Of a DNA stretch of 64,000 nt, positions 9,272 to 17,849 are shown in pieces; within the stretch, counting starts at the first letter, position 1; the number at the start of each line of letters is the position of its first letter. Position numbers and translations under genes: made by a program. Below the pieces are notes generated by a model, which saw nothing but the letters and a program-made list of their open reading frames with translations, did no database searches and was not told the origin of the DNA. The stretch spans positions 496,001-560,000 of the forward strand of contig CAXXUY010000012.1 in assembly GCA_963664715.2 (NCBI GenBank), read 5' to 3'. This DNA is from JAPOXR01 sp963664715. Lineage in GTDB: Bacteria > Pseudomonadota > Alphaproteobacteria > Rhodobacterales > Rhodobacteraceae.

Positions 9272-10207
9272 CTATTCGTCCCAAAAGGCGTTGGCCAAGG
9301 TCTTGATTGCCTGAATATTGCGCGGACCGGGCGTGGCCTCGACATACTCAAGCATGACGAACCGGTCGTTCTTGACGGCATCCAGTTCGGCAAATGCCGG
9401 GTTCGACATCATGAATTCGCGCTTCTGTTCCGCCGTCACCTCGCCGTAGTTGACGATCACGATGACCTCCGGGTTGCGTTCGACGACTTCTTCCCAAGTC
9501 ACCGTGCCCCAGCTTTTCTCGAAGCCTTCCAAAACGTTCATGCCGCCCGCCGCTTCGATCAGCGCGGTTGGCATGGCATATAGCCCGGCTGTAAATGGGG
9601 CATCCTCGCCGCTGTCATAGACAAACACGCGCAATGGATCACCGGTCTCAAGGCTGCCCGTGAAGGATGCGAGTTCCGCTTTGTATTCGTCAATCAGTGC
9701 AGCGGCCCTGTCTTCGACGCCAAAAATTGCACCGAGGTTGGCCAGATCGGTGTACATGTCGTCGATGCTGGCTCTGCCCTTGTCCATGATGTGAGTGCAG
9801 GATTCCGTCAGTTCGTAGACTTGAATGCCAAAGGGTTTCAGGGTCTCGGGTGTGACCTCACCGCCCACCTTCATGCCGTAGTTCCAGCCTGCGAAGAAGA
9901 AATCGGCATCAGCGCCAACGATCACTTCCTTGGACGGATACTTTGCAGACAGCTCCGGCAATTCCTCCACACCCGCGCGCATCTCTTCATCCAGCGTATT
10001 CCACCCGGAGATCCCGGTATAGCCTACCATGCGGTCGGCCAGACCGAGGACCAGCATCATCTCGGTCAGGTTGACGTCGTTTGAGATGGCGCGCTCTGGC
10101 GGTGCGTCGAAGGTGACAGTGCGGTTGCAGCTTTGGACGGTGACGTCCGCCAATGCGACCCCCGTGCTGAGGCCGAGCGAAAGTGCACTGAGAACGATCT
10201 GTCTCAT
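9272..10207 (-). CDS. Periplasmic substrate-binding protein of the metal-chelate ABC importer
   Basis: 311 residues with a Sec signal peptide (MRQIVLSALSLGLSTGVALA, cleavage likely after ALA), then a FepB/BtuF-type fold: RAISNDVNLTEMMLVLGLADRMVGYTG-like N-lobe, a central helix, and a C-lobe with TWEEVVERNPEVIVI. It lacks the His-rich loop of ZnuA, so if zinc is the substrate it is more likely delivered as a chelate. AAGGAA sits upstream of the ATG. The gene lies between the ATPase (15-base gap) and the permease (overlap-close), as in typical FecBCD operons. Substrate identity is not determined by sequence. Confidence 0.9.
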   Translation of the reverse strand: MRQIVLSALSLGLSTGVALADVTVQSCNRTVTFDAPPERAISNDVNLTEMMLVLGLADRMVGYTGISGWNTLDEEMRAGVEELPELSAKYPSKEVIVGADADFFFAGWNYGMKVGGEVTPETLKPFGIQVYELTESCTHIMDKGRASIDDMYTDLANLGAIFGVEDRAAALIDEYKAELASFTGSLETGDPLRVFVYDSGEDAPFTAGLYAMPTALIEAAGGMNVLEGFEKSWGTVTWEEVVERNPEVIVIVNYGEVTAEQKREFMMSNPAFAELDAVKNDRFVMLEYVEATPGPRNIQAIKTLANAFWDE

Positions 10208-10222
10208 GGTTTTTCCTTTGGT

Positions 10223-11062
10223 TTAAAGATGAAATGTCAGGTGCTTTGTGTCGCTGGGCGCGAGACGTTCTTGCCTGGCCGTTACATGGAAAACCTCGGA
10301 CACAGTGCCCTCGGTGAAAACGGTTTCCGGCGGTCCGAAGCTGAGCGGAACGCCAGCTTGCAACATCAGCACGTCATCGCAAACCGACGCAGCCATGTTG
10401 AGATCGTGCAGCGAGGTTACGATTGTCAGCGGCAGATCACGGATCAACGCCAGCACCTCAAGCTGATGACGGATATCCAGGTAATTTGTCGGCTCATCCA
10501 GGATCAATAGCCGCGGCTCCTGAGCAAGCGCCCGAGCGACCATGACACGCTGCCGTTCGCCGCCGGACAATGTTCCAAGTTGGCGGCTGGCAAAGGCAGC
10601 CAAGCCCAGTTGATCCAGTGCGTCTTGCACATTGGCAGCGTCTCGTGCACCAGCCGCCCCCCCGAATCCCTTACGATGCGGTGTGCGCCCGAGGGCAACG
10701 ATCTCTCGGACCGTCAATGCAAAGTCGGTGGGTTGCTCTTGCAAGACCGCCGCCACAGTCCGGGCGGCTTCACACGCCGAAATGGACCAGATATTGGCAC
10801 CGTCCACTTTCACAACACCCGTTGTCGGCGCGTGGTAACGATAGAGCAGCCTCAGCAATGTGGATTTGCCGGCCCCGTTTGGGCCGACAACGCACAGGAC
10901 TCGCCCCGGGGCCAAATCAAAGCTGATGGGCTGAAGGATCGTTCGCTGGCTTCTGGGCACAGACCAACTTGCATCTTCAACAGAAAGACGCGCCGCTTCA
11001 TCCACGCGACCATCTGAAACCGAATTGCTGTGATGGGTGAGATCGTCGGTGAATTCTCTCAT
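10223..11062 (-). CDS. ABC transporter ATP-binding protein of the metal-chelate importer
   Basis: 279 residues, single nucleotide-binding domain of the FecE/FhuC/BtuD class: Walker A GPNGAGKST (about residue 59), Q-loop AAVLQEQ, signature LSGGERQRV, Walker B LLILDEPTNYLD and switch His in TSLHDLNMA. The first ~30 residues are an extra hydrophilic stretch (HHSNSVSDGRVDEAARL), so translation could also begin further in. Together with the binding protein and permease downstream it makes a complete importer in one operon. Confidence 0.92.
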   Translation of the reverse strand: MREFTDDLTHHSNSVSDGRVDEAARLSVEDASWSVPRSQRTILQPISFDLAPGRVLCVVGPNGAGKSTLLRLLYRYHAPTTGVVKVDGANIWSISACEAARTVAAVLQEQPTDFALTVREIVALGRTPHRKGFGGAAGARDAANVQDALDQLGLAAFASRQLGTLSGGERQRVMVARALAQEPRLLILDEPTNYLDIRHQLEVLALIRDLPLTIVTSLHDLNMAASVCDDVLMLQAGVPLSFGPPETVFTEGTVSEVFHVTARQERLAPSDTKHLTFHL

Positions 11063-11125
11063 GGTTTTATTGTCTTCATGCTGCAGGTACGGTGTCTAGA
11101 TGCGTGACGAGATGCGAGGTACTGG

Positions 11126-11497
11126 TCATGGGGGGTAAGCCCCCAGGATATTCGACCTCAAGCCTACCGGGCGCTCTCGCCGTTCAAGGAATCCTGCCGG
11201 CGCAGTTCTATATCGGGCGACAAGCTCAAGCAGCGCGTCGATGTGGCCAGCGTTTTCGGGATCAAGGTCTCCAAAAGCGTAAGTAAATCGGCCGTGGCCA
11301 GACAAAGATGCAATGCAGGGGCGCTTGCATTGGCTCATGCATTGTACGCTGCGAAGCATCAGGTCAGTGGCCGCTCTACCTCCCAGTTGCATCAATACGC
11401 CCTGAGCGAGGCGCGCCCCACCACGCGAGCCACCCATAGCCTCGCGGCCGTCACGACATGTCGTACAGATCGACAAGACTGGTGCATCGCCAAGCAT
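11126..11497 (-). CDS. DUF1636 small cysteine-rich metal-associated protein
   Basis: Recognised as DUF1636: SICTTCRDGREA at the N-terminus, GARLAQGVL, then CMSQCKRPCIASLSG, FTYAFGDLDP and a C-terminal RPVGLRSNILGAYPP. The paired Cys motifs suggest metal or Fe-S binding; the function is unknown, and the family is often found beside cobW and metal transporters. I place the start at ATG 11497 (123 residues) rather than the in-frame ATG at 11536, because the latter would put the coding sequence across the TGTAACGTTACA palindrome at 11516-11527. It is the first gene of the minus-strand importer operon. Confidence 0.78.
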   Translation of the reverse strand: MLGDAPVLSICTTCRDGREAMGGSRGGARLAQGVLMQLGGRAATDLMLRSVQCMSQCKRPCIASLSGHGRFTYAFGDLDPENAGHIDALLELVARYRTAPAGFLERRERPVGLRSNILGAYPP

Positions 11498-11515
11498 GCA
11501 AAACGCGCCCCAATA

Positions 11516-11560
11516 TGTAACGTTACAACATTGCAAATGATAACTGCATCTGTTACATCA
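11516..11560. promoter_or_regulatory. Divergent control region with Zur/Fur-like palindromes
   Basis: A perfect 12-bp palindrome TGTAACGTTACA lies at 11516-11527 between the divergent importer and zur operons. A second imperfect dyad follows at 11539-11556 (GATAAC, seven bases, GTTAC). A/T-rich dyads of this kind resemble alphaproteobacterial Zur boxes, and the position, 18 bases upstream of the DUF1636 start and about 65 upstream of zur, would let one repressor control both directions. Operator identity is inferred from position and symmetry only. Confidence 0.55.
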
Positions 11561-11592
11561 TGTCAAGCAGATTGCATCAGGGAGGAAAGGCA

Positions 11593-11997
11593 GTGGAAAA
11601 GCGGTCAAAGCGCATCACCCATGCGGACCGGGTGTTGCGTTATCTACAGCAGCAGGACCGCCCTCTTTCAGCCTATGACATCTTGGAAGGTCTTCGCTCC
11701 GATGGGGTCACGGCCTCTACCACGGTTTACCGGGCACTTGAAAAACTGCTCGACGCTGGGCAGGTGCACCGGATCGAGTCGCTCAACGCCTGGACGGTCT
11801 GTTGCGGCGAACATGACCATGAGATCCCGGTTTTCGCGATCTGCGATGATTGCGGCAACGTGACCGAGCATATCGATTCGGACTTCAACCACAGCATTGC
11901 AGGCCTGTCAGAGAGGACCGGCTTTGAACCCAATCATTCAGTTCTCGAAATCCACGGCCGATGCAGCGAATGCAACACCGGCGTGCCAGCCAACTAA
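11593..11997 (+). CDS. zur: Fur-family transcriptional regulator, probably Zur
   Basis: 134 residues from GTG 11593, chosen because GGGAGGAAAGG lies just upstream; the frame is open to 11560. The N-terminal winged helix (RVLRYLQQQDRPLSAYDILEGL, TTVYRALEKLLDAGQVHRI) precedes a dimerisation domain with HDHEIPVFAICDDCGNV and CSEC, i.e. the two CxxC pairs of a structural zinc site. Absence of the Fur-type His-rich loop and the CobW partner downstream favour Zur over Fur. It heads an operon with cobW, WD40 and a small protein and probably represses itself and the divergent importer. Confidence 0.82.
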   Translation: MEKRSKRITHADRVLRYLQQQDRPLSAYDILEGLRSDGVTASTTVYRALEKLLDAGQVHRIESLNAWTVCCGEHDHEIPVFAICDDCGNVTEHIDSDFNHSIAGLSERTGFEPNHSVLEIHGRCSECNTGVPAN

Positions 11998-12008
11998 AAG
12001 GAACTAAA

Positions 12009-12977
12009 ATGGAACAGACCGCGCAAGTGCCCGTAACTGTATTGACCGGCTTTCTTGGGGCCGGAAAAACAACGCTCCTCAACCGCATCCTCACCGAACG
12101 CCACGGCAAAAAATACGCCGTGATTGTCAATGAATTCGGCGAGACGGGAATCGACAACGACCTGGTCGTGGATGCGGACGAAGAAGTGTTCGAAATGAAC
12201 AACGGCTGCATCTGCTGCACCGTCCGGGGCGATTTGATCCGCATCCTCGGCGGGCTGATGAAACGCGCCGACAAGTTCGACGCCATCATCGTTGAGACGA
12301 CGGGCCTCGCCGACCCCGCGCCAGTGGCGCAGACCTTTTTTGTGGATCAAGATGTTGCAGACCGCACGCGGCTTGATGCAATTGTGACGATCGCGGACGC
12401 GGTACATCTCAATGATCATCTCGGCGAACACCACGAGGCCGAAGAGCAGATCGCCTTCGCGGATATCGTCCTGCTGAACAAAACCGATCTGGTGGAGCCT
12501 GAAGGATTGGGTCGAGTGGAGGATCGCATCCGCAAGATCAACCCCTATGCCAAGATCATCCGCACCGAACATTGCGGTGCCGATCTCGACGAGGTGATCG
12601 GGCTGAACGCCTTCAGCCTCGACCGTGTGTTGGAGGTGGAGCCTGATTTCCTAACGTCCGACCACGACCACGAGCATGACGACGATGTCAAAAGCATCTC
12701 GCTCGCTTCAGACGCGCCGCTTGACCTCGACAAGTTCCAGACTTGGTTCGGCCAACTCCTCCGGAAACGCGGGCAGGATATTCTGCGCTCTAAGGGAATC
12801 CTCGACTTCAAAGGCGAGGATGATCGGTATGTCTTTCAGGGCGTTCACATGCTGATGGATGGTGCGCCAATGGGATCTTGGCCTGACGGAGTGCGGCACT
12901 CGCGTATCGTCTTCATTGGTCGCGATCTTGACTCGATGGGCCTGGAAGACGGATTCGCCGCGTGTCGAGCGGCATGA
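12009..12977 (+). CDS. CobW/ZNG1-family GTP-dependent metallochaperone
   Basis: 322 residues. P-loop GFLGAGKTTLLN at residue 15, switch region NEFGETGIDNDL, the metal-binding CxCC motif in NNGCICCTVRGDL, Walker B-like ETTGLADPAP and guanine motif NKTDL. A His/Asp-rich loop DHDHEHDDD near residue 223 could bind metal, and a CobW C-terminal domain follows. The family moves zinc (ZigA/ZNG1) or cobalt to client proteins; Zur-linked members act under zinc starvation. Lies 11 bases after zur and overlaps the next gene by ATGA. Which protein receives the metal is unknown. Confidence 0.9.
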   Translation: MEQTAQVPVTVLTGFLGAGKTTLLNRILTERHGKKYAVIVNEFGETGIDNDLVVDADEEVFEMNNGCICCTVRGDLIRILGGLMKRADKFDAIIVETTGLADPAPVAQTFFVDQDVADRTRLDAIVTIADAVHLNDHLGEHHEAEEQIAFADIVLLNKTDLVEPEGLGRVEDRIRKINPYAKIIRTEHCGADLDEVIGLNAFSLDRVLEVEPDFLTSDHDHEHDDDVKSISLASDAPLDLDKFQTWFGQLLRKRGQDILRSKGILDFKGEDDRYVFQGVHMLMDGAPMGSWPDGVRHSRIVFIGRDLDSMGLEDGFAACRAA

Positions 12978-14035
12978 CCGCAGAGGCCGTGCGGCAAGGT
13001 CCGCGCCGCGATGGTTTTGCCGAAACACAACTTGAACGGCAGGGACTGACGCTGGAAACAGGCGCTCCGGTGACGGTAGCCCTTGCTGTCGGCACGAGCG
13101 TCGCGGCGGGGTTTGGCGATGGGACTGTCCGCTTCTTCCACCCGGGCGAGCCACCAACCGTGGTCGAAGCCCATAGCGGACCCATTCTGGACCTTGCCAC
13201 TGACGGGGCATCTGGCGCGGTGCTCACCGGCGGAGATGACGGGCATTTCCTGCGTGTCTCGCCTGACGGAACGATTGAAGAAATTGCCACATTCGGCACA
13301 AAGTGGGTCGATTGCGTAGCAACAGCACCGGGTTATCTCGCCTGCTCTTCGGGGCGCACGGCCCATGTTTGGCGCGCAGGCGATAGAGACGCCAAAACCT
13401 TCGAACACCCAAGTACAGTTGGCGGTCTTGCCTTCGACGCGAAGGCCCGGCGGTTGGCTGTCGCACACTACGGCGGGGTGACCATCTGGGAACGCCGTGA
13501 CCGGCGGTGGAAATCGTCCAAGCTCATTTGGAAAGGCTCGCACGGACCTGCGGCCTTCAGCCCGGATGGGAAATACCTGGTCACAACAATGCAGGAAAAC
13601 GCCCTGCACGGATGGCGCTTACGTGACAAGGCGGACATGCGCATGTCTGGCTATCCGGCCAAGGTTAAATGCTTCACTTGGGTTGGCGACGTGCCTTACC
13701 TCGCCACGTCGGGCGCTGATGAGGCGGTCTGCTGGCCCTTCGATGGCAAAGACGGCCCGATGGGACGCGCACCCGCCACATGCGCCTATGGCGGCAAGCA
13801 GCTGTGCACGGCTGTAACCGGGCTTGTCGGACGCAATGGCGTCCTTGCAGGCTTTGTTGATGGCAGTGTACTTGCGGGGCGGGTCTCAGTTGAAAATGAT
13901 CTGGAAGACTTTGTCGTGAAGGGATCGAGCGGCACACCGATATCAGCTCTGGCGATCACACCGCAAGCCTGGCTCTTCATCGGCGACGAGGCTGGTCGTG
14001 TGCTCTGGGTCCGACATGGCGGAGACGAGGCATGA
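12974..14035 (+). CDS. Cytoplasmic WD40-repeat beta-propeller protein
   Basis: 353 residues from ATG 12974, which overlaps the cobW stop. Repeated units ending in GDGTVRFF, TGGDDGHFLRVS, SSGRTAHVWRA, VTIWERR, ENALHGWRL and ADEAVCWPF indicate about seven propeller blades. There is no signal peptide, so it should act in the cytoplasm. Tight overlap with cobW upstream and the small Cys protein downstream suggests a complex or shared pathway, for instance a scaffold for the metallochaperone or its client; this is inference. No catalytic motif was seen. Confidence 0.85.
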   Translation: MTAEAVRQGPRRDGFAETQLERQGLTLETGAPVTVALAVGTSVAAGFGDGTVRFFHPGEPPTVVEAHSGPILDLATDGASGAVLTGGDDGHFLRVSPDGTIEEIATFGTKWVDCVATAPGYLACSSGRTAHVWRAGDRDAKTFEHPSTVGGLAFDAKARRLAVAHYGGVTIWERRDRRWKSSKLIWKGSHGPAAFSPDGKYLVTTMQENALHGWRLRDKADMRMSGYPAKVKCFTWVGDVPYLATSGADEAVCWPFDGKDGPMGRAPATCAYGGKQLCTAVTGLVGRNGVLAGFVDGSVLAGRVSVENDLEDFVVKGSSGTPISALAITPQAWLFIGDEAGRVLWVRHGGDEA

Positions 14036-14289
14036 AGAACATGTTCGCCCGCCGCACCGCACCCGGCCGCGCAGGAGAAGTGAAGGCCTGGGTTGCCAAA
14101 CACCTTGCCCTGTCAGGGGAAGACCTCGTTACGGTCGCCGAACTCGCCTGCCACGAACCCGGCTGCCCTCCGGTCGAAACCGTGGTGACGGTGCACGGCG
14201 CAGACGGCCAGCGTCGTACATGGCATATTCACCAACCATTGGCTGAGGTCGATGAAGCCCACGTCGTGACGTCCATTGGTGAGACGTAG
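14032..14289 (+). CDS. Small conserved protein with a CxxxxCPP motif, last gene of the zur-cobW operon
   Basis: 85 residues, starting within the stop of the WD40 gene (ATGA overlap). A basic N-terminus is followed by VAELACHEPGCPPVETVVTVH and WHIHQPLAEV, then an acidic end. The Cys pair plus the nearby His residues make a plausible small metal-binding site. I do not recognise a named family with certainty. Operon position under a Zur-like regulator suggests a role in zinc sparing or transfer, possibly as partner or client of the CobW GTPase. Confidence 0.7.
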   Translation: MKNMFARRTAPGRAGEVKAWVAKHLALSGEDLVTVAELACHEPGCPPVETVVTVHGADGQRRTWHIHQPLAEVDEAHVVTSIGET

Positions 14290-14666
14290 GAATTCTCTCA
14301 GCTGGGACGACAATCCCGAGGTTGGAAGAACGCGCTTACGGTGAGCGATGAACCGGGGCGAAGAGACCAACAGTCTATGGCAACCGCTTAACTGAGCTCG
14401 TTTCAGGCGCGGTCTCAACCACAAAATAACACCAGATTGAAGAAAGCGGCCATTGTATCGATTCCGATCTATGACGGTTCTGTCCGCACCGGCGACCTTC
14501 GCTGCCACTTTGGTGAACAGCTGCTTTCTCAACAGCGGGAAGAGCCGTCATTCCTTTCCGTCATTCACTAGCCCGCGTAATTCACGACGGGGGTGTACAT
14601 GGGGTTGGATTCTGTGGTATTGGCTAATGAGTTCAAACACTTACCAATGCCCGGAGATCCGACCCC
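14290..14666. other. Gap between the zinc-type island and the second IS1380
   Basis: No convincing gene. The right part (from about 14570, CACTAGCCCGCGTAATTCAC) probably forms the left end of the IS1380 element; I could not find a matching right inverted repeat to prove the boundary. Confidence 0.4.
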
Positions 14667-16044
14667 ATGCAGACAGAGTGTAACCCAGAACAGTGCGAGT
14701 TTGAAGCCCTCGGAAGACGCAGGATTGTCGGTGCCTTCGACGGCCGACAGATGACATCCGATGGCGGCGCCACTCTGCTGCGGGAGGCCGACAGGCTCCA
14801 CGATGTCAAACGGCGTCTTGCCGCCTGCTTTGCCGATCATCGGGATCAACGGCGCTGCGAACATTTCGTTGCCCTGCTGGTTGCCCAGCGTGTCATGGCG
14901 CTTGCGCTTGGCTATGAGGATCTCAACGACCATGACCGGCTGCGCAGTGATCCAGCACTGGCCCTGGCAAGCGGATGTGACGACCTGGCTGGCAACAGGC
15001 GCGTCCGCGAGCGCGACCGCGGCCATGCTCTGGCGGCATCGAGCACGCTGAACCGCCTGGAGCTTGGCGCTGCGGGGCATGCGGCATCGGACCGCTACAA
15101 GCGGATCGTCGCCGACCCCGGCAGGATCGACCGTCTCATGGTGTCGTTGTTCCTCGAGATGCATGAGGAGGCACCCGAGGAGATCATTCTCGACATGGAT
15201 GCCACCGATGATCCGGTGCATGGCGGGCAGGAAGGCCGGTTCTTTCACGGCTATCATCGCTACCACTGCTATCTTCCGCTCTACATCTTCTGCGGCGAGG
15301 ACATCCTGTTCTGCCGTCTTCGCACCGCCGACAGGGACGCCTGCGATGGCGCTGCTGACGAGCTCGGGCGGATCATTCCGCAGATCCGGCAGGCCTGGCC
15401 GCAGACCCGGATCATCCTGCGGGGTGACAGTGGCTTCTGCCGGGAGGAAATCATGGCCTGGTGCGAGGCCGAGGATGTTGACGACGTGTTCGGCCTTGCC
15501 CGCAACAGCCGCCTTTGTGACCGCATCGGCAAGGCGTTGCAGAAATCCCGCAGGCGTTGTGCCGCCACCGGCCGTCCCTCCCGCCGGGGTTGTGGGCAAG
15601 GCGGAGTGGCTTCCGGGATTGAATGGCAGCAATCCCCGTTTCGTCGTCACCAGCCTTGCCGGGGACAGGATCAGTGCGCGGGAACTCTACGAGCAACTTT
15701 GCTGCGGAAGGGGAGAAATGGAAAACAGGACAAAAGAGCAGCAACTCTGGCTTTTCGCTGACAGGACATCCTCGGCGAGGATGCCGGCCAACCAGTTGCG
15801 ACTCTACTTCTCGGCCTTTGCCGGCATCCTCCTTGGCATTCTGCGCCGGATCGGGTTGCGGGGCACCGATCTTGCCACCGCCCGCATCGATACCATCCGT
15901 TCACGGCTGCTCAAGCTCGCCGGACGGATCAGGGTGACGGTGCGCCGGGTCTGGCTGTCCTTTGCCACGGCATTCCCCTTCAGGCAGGTATTCGTGCAGG
16001 CACTTGTCAACTTGCGTCAAGCTCCCGTGCGTGCTCCGCCCTGA
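14667..16044 (+). pseudogene. IS1380-family transposase with internal deletion/frameshift
   Basis: The first ~300 residues are a good IS1380 transposase: VGAFDGRQMTSDGGATLLRE, VMALALGYEDLNDHDRLRSD, catalytic EEIILDMDATDDPVHGGQEG, and ILRGDSGFCREE. Near 15560-15600 the sequence that should encode the YRT..SW....RR segment is missing and the frame shifts; it resumes as VVGKAEWLP, ARELYEQLCCGRGEMENRTK and a complete C-terminus (RQAPVRAPP) to 16044. It is related to, but distinct from, the IS1380 remnant at 3.6-6.4 kb. The element could only move with help in trans. Confidence 0.88.
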
Positions 16045-16331
16045 CAGGCTCGTTCCTGGCTCGATATCCTGACCCTGAACAGTGCCGCACCCGGACACTG
16101 CCGGACAGCTATGTCCTGAATGCGGCCAATCGGGCCCTTGGCCGGCAAGAGAACGATGCTGCGCCCGGAACACGGGCAAATAGCCGGTCCCGATCCTGCC
16201 GAATGCCATTTCGCTGCCTCGGCATTGCAACTTGCCGCCGTCCACGACAGAAAATGAACCCGATCATCAAGTTGGTCACGGATGCGGGCCAGTCTCGGGG
16301 GGTCAGCCAGCACCGGCTGCGCCGCGGTCGG
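16045..16331. other. Gap after the second IS1380
   Basis: Nothing recognised. The right boundary of the IS1380 element should lie here, but I see no inverted repeat matching the left side. Confidence 0.35.
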
Positions 16332-17015
16332 TCAACCGGACCGAAGGTAGTCGGGAACGATCAGCCGGTATGGTTGTTCGTCCTCGACAATCTCGGGGAA
16401 CCTCGAGGTCGGTTCGAAGAAGTAGTTGTCCGTAACGTCATCATTGACCGAGGAGACCTCGCCGACCAGACAGTCGCCTTCATGGCCCCAAAACTCATGC
16501 GCGCAGCCCGGCTCAAGCGTGATCGAAGCACCTCTTTCGACATGGACAATCCCTCCGGCCTCAACCTCCCTGCGCATTCCGTCCATCCTGACTTTAACGC
16601 GACCCTGCCTGTCCAGACTTCCGTCGTCACGGACGCTGAACAGCTTGACAGCCAGCGGGGCGCCACCGCGGACGATTATGTCCTCGGTCTTCTGCTTGTG
16701 ATAGTGTAGCAACGCGACCTGGCCGACACGGGAAATCAGCAGCTTTTCGGCGTAAGGAACACCGGAAGCCTCGCCATCCGGCGCGACTTGGCCGTTCCTC
16801 AGCGTAAAGAGAACCAGACCCTCGGCATCAAATCTCCCCTTGCCGAAATCCGTGATGTCCCATCCAAGCCCGATCTTCTTGATTTCCGACAGGTCTTCAG
16901 GATCGCCATTCCACTCATCCGGATCCCACTTTGCCAAGGGCGGCAGATTGAACCCATGTGAGTCGATCATCGCCTCGGCAGCGCGAATTGCTTCATTGAT
17001 TTCTGACCGTCTCAT
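16332..17015 (-). CDS. D-lyxose/D-mannose ketol-isomerase
   Basis: 227 residues from ATG 17015, preceded by GGAGAGGG two bases before the codon; the open frame extends to 17360 but has no start support. The length equals that of the characterised enterobacterial D-lyxose isomerases of the cupin class. Metal ligands of the family are visible: LLHYHKQKTEDIIVRGG (two His and a Glu) and GCAHEFWG (His). The reaction interconverts D-lyxose with D-xylulose and D-mannose with D-fructose. No sugar transporter or kinase adjoins it; the nearest sugar genes are 13 kb away. Confidence 0.85.
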   Translation of the reverse strand: MRRSEINEAIRAAEAMIDSHGFNLPPLAKWDPDEWNGDPEDLSEIKKIGLGWDITDFGKGRFDAEGLVLFTLRNGQVAPDGEASGVPYAEKLLISRVGQVALLHYHKQKTEDIIVRGGAPLAVKLFSVRDDGSLDRQGRVKVRMDGMRREVEAGGIVHVERGASITLEPGCAHEFWGHEGDCLVGEVSSVNDDVTDNYFFEPTSRFPEIVEDEQPYRLIVPDYLRSG

Positions 17016-17849
17016 TTCCCTCTCCAGGACTTCGTCACTTGCGGGTGTCGTCACCACAATTCTGTTAAAGAGACAACCCTCTTGAAACGCCGCCCGGAAA
17101 TTCTCGTTACGGCCTCTTCTGTTTGTTGTCCTGTGTCTCCTCGTCTTTCGGGAAGGTTCAAGGACTTTGCAGGGGTTGCCGGCGCCGGGCCATAAAGGGA
17201 TTTTGACCTTGTCGGCGGCGACATCGAGCAGCGAGTTCCAGGTCTCGAAGACGATCCCGTCGGCGAGTGCCTGCAAGTGGCAGAATATCCAGTCCCGGCT
17301 GCCGGCTGCCTGCCTGGCGTCCTGCCAGGCCTTTACGGCAATATCGCAGGATGTATGCATGAATACACCGAGTCGGCCGTTTTACCCTTTCAGCGATGCT
17401 GTAGCGTGTGTTGCGTCCCCGGCACTGGTCCGACAATTCGCCACAGCGTAGGCGCAGGGCAGCAGGATATTTGTCGAGGATCTTCATTGCGGGGCGGCTG
17501 GACTCACTGCGGGCCTGCGCCGTGAATCCCCGATCTGCAGAAAAGGCGGCTGAGCGTGCGGAATTTCGGGAATGATGCCTTTTCGAATTACCCGGCGACC
17601 GGACAGGACACCGGAGCCTGCAGATCACAATTGATTTCGGTCACCCGAGGACACCTCATGATTTCAAATTGTTGCGTAACGCAAAAGTCACGACAAGAAT
17701 TTCTGGACGCCGGCCACAGGGTCGTATTCCGGACCGTTGCCGAGGACAGCGATGCTTCTGCCCGCTCTGTCCAATGTCTGGCTATCCATGCGATCCCCGT
17801 TACAGCCTCCCTGCCGTCACCTCGTCGCCATGGACTCGTCATGTGGGAT
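17016..17849. other. 834-base region without a recognised gene
   Basis: Open frames exist (minus strand 17016-17360 and 17158-17628), but neither has a ribosome-binding site or motifs I know. The stretch read from 17360 (WIFCHLQALADGIVFETWNSL) looks somewhat protein-like and may be a gene relic. The promoter of the D-lyxose isomerase gene should lie at the left edge. Confidence 0.35.

Noticed and set aside
9272..10207. ZnuA-type zinc-binding protein
   Set aside because: The fold motifs are FepB/BtuF-like and there is no His-rich loop, so the zinc role is only inferred from neighbours.
14568..15650. 360-residue open frame antisense to the IS1380 transposase
   Set aside because: The sense strand has clear IS1380 motifs; the antisense frame has none and is a composition effect.
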